Shown here: positions 61,392 to 64,000 of the stretch, one piece after another
How the letters are laid out: every line of letters begins with the position of its first letter
Numbering within the stretch: the stretch's first letter is position 1
Source of the DNA: Streptomyces sp. NBC_01275
GTDB lineage: Bacteria > Actinomycetota > Actinomycetes > Streptomycetales > Streptomycetaceae
NCBI RefSeq assembly: GCF_026340655.1
Contig: NZ_JAPEOZ010000001.1
Span: forward strand, 6,014,001-6,078,000
Reading direction: 5' to 3'
Length of the DNA: 64,000 nt
The notes under the pieces: generated by a model
Seen by the model: the letters and a program-made list of their open reading frames with translations, nothing else
Told to the model about the DNA's origin: nothing
Databases searched by the model: none
Translations under genes and position numbers: made by a program

Positions 61392-63083
61392 GTGAGCAGG
61401 CATAGGCATCGGCGCCCGGCGGCGCAGAAGAGAGTGCACCGGACGGTGGCGATACGGGCGCTGCTGGCCGGCGCCCTGGTCGTCGGAACCGGTGTGGGAC
61501 TGGGGTTGTGGGCGTCCGGGGGCGAGGACGGGGACGGCGGCGTGCCGGCCGGGTCGGCGGCCCGGGAGCCCTCCGGCGGGACGTCGACGGCGAGCGAGGC
61601 CGCCGGTGCCGGGTCCGACGCCGGCGCGGCCGTCAGTCCGACGCCCACCCGCTCGTACGCCCTCTCCACCGCCCCGCGCACCATCCCCGCCGTCCGCTCC
61701 CACACCCCGGCGCGCGGTCCGGGCTGGCGGCCGGCGGCCGGGCGGCGGGTGGTCGTGAGCGACGCCGACCTCGCCGACGAGGGCAGACTGATCGCCGGTG
61801 AGCTGGGCATGACGTACGCCGGGGAGAAGGACGACGTACGCGCCGGGGACCTGCGACTGGCGCTGAACGACGACGAGGGCGCGAACCCGGAGTCGTACAC
61901 CATGACCGTGCGCGGCGGGCGGGTCACCGTCAGCGGGCCCTCCGACGCGGGCGTCTTCTACGGCACCCGCACGCTCAAGCAGGAGGTGCACGGCGGCGGT
62001 ACGGCCCCGGAGGGCGTCGTCCGCGACCAGCCGGCGAAGCCGCAGCGCGGGTTCACGCTCGACATCGCCCGCAAGTACTTCAGCCCCGGCTGGATCGAGG
62101 CCCGGGTGCGTGAGCTCGGGGACCTGAAGTTCAACCAGCTCGGGCTGCACTTCTCCGACGACCAGGCCTTCCGGATCCAGTCCGACACCCACCCGGAGAT
62201 CGTGGCGAGGGAGCACCTCACCAAGGCGCAGGTGAAGAAGATCGTCGCCCTCGCGGCCAGTCGGCACATCACCGTCGTGCCCGAGATCGACTCGCCGGGA
62301 CACCTCGGCGCCGTGCTCGCCGCCCACCCCGAGCTGCAGCTGCGCAACGCGAGCGGGGTGGCGACGCGCGGCGCGATCGACATCTCCAAGGCCGCCTCGG
62401 CGAGCCTCCTGGACGACCTGCTGAACGAGTTCGCCGGCGTCTTCCCGGGCGCGTACTGGCATCTCGGCGGCGACGAGTACCAGGCCCTGACCGTGTCCAA
62501 CCCCGCCGCCTCCTACCCCCAGCTCGCCGCCGCAGCCCGGTCGGCGTACGGCGCCGGAGCGGGCGTCGCCGACCTGGCGACCGGCTGGCTCAACGACCGC
62601 GCCGACACCGTCCGCGCCCACGACCGCACCATGCGGGTGTGGAACGACGGCTTCTTCCGGGGTACGTCGGTCAAGCCGGCCTCCGACCTCGTGGTCGCCT
62701 ACTGGACCGGCAAGGAGATCGGCGCGCGGGTCCCCGCGGACTATCTGAGCGCCGGGCGCAAGGTCCTCAACTACAACGACGAGTACCTCTACTACGTCCT
62801 CGGCGAACCGCAGACCTTCGTCTACCCGACCGGTCAGCGGATCTACCAGCAGTGGACGCCGAGGGTGCTGCGCGGCACGACGGCGGTGCCCGCGTCGTAC
62901 GACGCCCAGATCCTCGGCGGGTCCTTCTCGGTCTGGTGCGACCTCTCCCAGTCGCAGACCCAGGCACAGGTCGCCGCCGGGATCCGGATGCCGCTGCGGG
63001 CCACGGTCCAGAAGCTGTGGGACTCCCGACAGCCCGCCCTGTCCTGGACGCAGTTCAAGGCGCTGGCCGACCGGCTGGGCTGA
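61392..63083 (+). CDS. Beta-N-acetylhexosaminidase (GH20)
   Basis: A 563-residue secreted or membrane-anchored hexosaminidase. An N-terminal basic region and hydrophobic helix (AIRALLAGALVVGTGVGLGLWA) are followed by a Gly/Ala/Ser-rich spacer, a GH20 N-domain, and the (beta/alpha)8 catalytic domain. That contains QLGLHFSDDQAFRIQSDT, VVPEIDSPGHLGAVLAAHPEL and the catalytic Asp-Glu pair in WHLGGDEYQ. It removes terminal GlcNAc from chitin-derived or cell wall glycans. GTG start at 61392. Confidence 0.93.
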   Translation: MSRHRHRRPAAQKRVHRTVAIRALLAGALVVGTGVGLGLWASGGEDGDGGVPAGSAAREPSGGTSTASEAAGAGSDAGAAVSPTPTRSYALSTAPRTIPAVRSHTPARGPGWRPAAGRRVVVSDADLADEGRLIAGELGMTYAGEKDDVRAGDLRLALNDDEGANPESYTMTVRGGRVTVSGPSDAGVFYGTRTLKQEVHGGGTAPEGVVRDQPAKPQRGFTLDIARKYFSPGWIEARVRELGDLKFNQLGLHFSDDQAFRIQSDTHPEIVAREHLTKAQVKKIVALAASRHITVVPEIDSPGHLGAVLAAHPELQLRNASGVATRGAIDISKAASASLLDDLLNEFAGVFPGAYWHLGGDEYQALTVSNPAASYPQLAAAARSAYGAGAGVADLATGWLNDRADTVRAHDRTMRVWNDGFFRGTSVKPASDLVVAYWTGKEIGARVPADYLSAGRKVLNYNDEYLYYVLGEPQTFVYPTGQRIYQQWTPRVLRGTTAVPASYDAQILGGSFSVWCDLSQSQTQAQVAAGIRMPLRATVQKLWDSRQPALSWTQFKALADRLG

Positions 63084-63120
63084 ACCCCGGCTCAGGGGAG
63101 AACCGAGCGCGGCCTTCGCA

Positions 63121-63156
63121 CGCACGGACACGCACACACGCACGGACACGCACACA
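63121..63156 (+). repeat. Two exact 18-bp tandem repeats
   Basis: cgcacggacacgcacaca occurs twice in a row (63121-63138, 63139-63156) between the hexosaminidase gene and the DUF4328 gene. No coding role. Confidence 0.9.
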
Positions 63157-63171
63157 CCTCGGGGGATCCAC

Positions 63172-63843
63172 TTGCTGCGCTCACCTGTCATGCTCGCGCG
63201 GGCTGCCGTCGCCGCGCTCGGCCTCGTCATCGCCACCGACCTGTTCGCCCTCTGGGCGGACTACGACATGTACGAGGTCACGGGCCACATCGCCGACGGC
63301 CGGCTGGAGGGGGCCGTGCGCGCGTCGGCCGACCGCGCCGACCGCCTCTACAGCTCGGCCGGCATCGTCCAGACGATCGCCCTCGTCGTCTGCATCGTCG
63401 TGTACCTGTTCTGGTTCTCCCGTGTGCGGATCAACGCCGAGGTGTTCCGGCCGGACGGGCACAGCAAGTCGCGCGGCTGGGTGATCGGCTCCTGGTTCAC
63501 GCCTGTCGTGAACCTCTGGTACCCGCGCCGGATCATGCTCGACATCTGGGACGCCAGCAGCCCCGGCGTCCCCTGGGGCCCGCCCCGGCCGCACGGGCTG
63601 GTCACCACGTGGTGGACGCTGTGGCTCGTCTCTCTGGCCGCCGGCCGGGCCGGGTACCAGGCGTACCGCAAGGCCGACACGGCCGAGGAGATCCACGCCG
63701 CCGTCGCCCAGGTGATGTTCGCGGACGCGGTCGACGTCGTGGCCGCCGTCCTCGCCATCCTCGTCGTGCTGCGCCTGACCCGGATGCAGCACGAGAAGGC
63801 CCTGCGGGGGCCCGAGACGGAACCGGCGTCGGTCACGGTCTGA
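63172..63843 (+). CDS. DUF4328 membrane protein
   Basis: A 223-residue protein with about five TM helices. The DUF4328 core FWFSRVRINAEVFRPDGHSKSRGWVIGSWFTPVVNLWYPRRIMLDIWDAS is intact. The TTG start (GGGGGATCCAC upstream) is chosen, and an ATG at 63190 is in frame. Function of the family is unknown. The final segment is a basic tail. Confidence 0.85.
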   Translation: MLRSPVMLARAAVAALGLVIATDLFALWADYDMYEVTGHIADGRLEGAVRASADRADRLYSSAGIVQTIALVVCIVVYLFWFSRVRINAEVFRPDGHSKSRGWVIGSWFTPVVNLWYPRRIMLDIWDASSPGVPWGPPRPHGLVTTWWTLWLVSLAAGRAGYQAYRKADTAEEIHAAVAQVMFADAVDVVAAVLAILVVLRLTRMQHEKALRGPETEPASVTV

Positions 63844-63976
63844 GTACGTCCCTTCGTACTTCCCTTCGCGCTCTCCTTCCTTGGCCGAAAATCTTCTGTG
63901 ACACTCCTGATCTGTTGCACGCAGTAAGGGGAAGTGTGGGCTCCGTAAGGTAGGCGCCCTGGCGAGGGAGGTGTGG

Positions 63977-64000
63977 ATGAGCCTGGTGGAACTGATCGCT
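63977..64000 (+). CDS. First codons of a gene running off the window
   Basis: The last 24 bases read MSLVELIA in frame, preceded by GAGGGAGGTGTGG, a good ribosome binding site. A GTG at 63971 is also possible. Too little is present to identify the product. Confidence 0.45.

Noticed and set aside
60566..61927. Minus-strand frame of 453 codons spanning the uraD-like and hexosaminidase starts
   Set aside because: Low-complexity Arg/Pro/Ser composition. It overlaps two genes with clear family motifs.

Overview
This is very GC-rich actinobacterial DNA, almost certainly the chromosome of a Streptomyces. Almost every codon ends in G or C, and GTG starts and 4-base stop/start overlaps are common. 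The gene order (mdh, betaine operon, glyA, trpS, DacA-type carboxypeptidase, sdhCDAB) is that of a conserved core region in this genus. No tRNA, rRNA, CRISPR array or prophage was seen.

Layout. 0-5 kb: malate dehydrogenase, a WhiJ-like XRE/DUF397 pair, and an MFS exporter divergent from a LysR regulator. 4.9-12.2 kb: a choline-to-glycine-betaine operon (aldehyde dehydrogenase, His-rich GMC choline oxidase/dehydrogenase, betaine ABC transporter with a fused double permease, and binding lipoprotein). 12.2-16 kb: a PEP-mutase-like protein and three AhpD-type proteins around a MocR-type regulator. 16.1-25.2 kb: an accessory block that looks like a small, undescribed p-aminobenzoate (PABA) biosynthetic cluster. 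It has a fused PabAB with the ADC-synthase PIKGT motif, a class IV aminotransferase/ADC lyase, two AMP-forming aryl ligases, an FAD monooxygenase, a membrane-anchored ABM-like protein, and a divergent DUF3050 protein with features of haem-oxygenase-like di-iron oxidases. There is no PKS, NRPS or carrier protein. This is the main candidate for a new system.

25-41.9 kb: core genes. These are a DMT transporter, a YgiB/YgiC-like lipoprotein plus ATP-grasp pair, glyA behind a clear ZTP riboswitch, trpS and a 2H phosphoesterase. They are followed by a decaprenylphosphoryl-arabinose-type set (DprE2-like SDR, DprE1-like oxidase, PAP2 phosphatase, UbiA transferase, GtrA), BrkB/YihY, a D,D-carboxypeptidase, a metallophosphoesterase and an orphan peptide-binding protein. 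42-50.9 kb: an anti-sigma-like ATPase, a two-component system divergent from an MMPL exporter with an extra C-terminal beta-sandwich domain, a TetR operon with two palindromic operators, a VOC protein and a hypothetical protein.

50.9-54 kb: a decayed accessory patch. It holds an IS5-like remnant with matching ends, orphan ORFs, and the stub of a second XRE/DUF397 pair. 54-64 kb: a serine hydrolase, a secreted jelly-roll protein, a Uma2-like nuclease, the sdhCDAB operon, an OHCU decarboxylase-like protein, a GH20 hexosaminidase, a DUF4328 membrane protein, and the first codons of another gene.

Family names come from recognised motifs and remembered families; no database search was run. Starts were chosen from ribosome binding sites and overlaps and may be off by a few codons.
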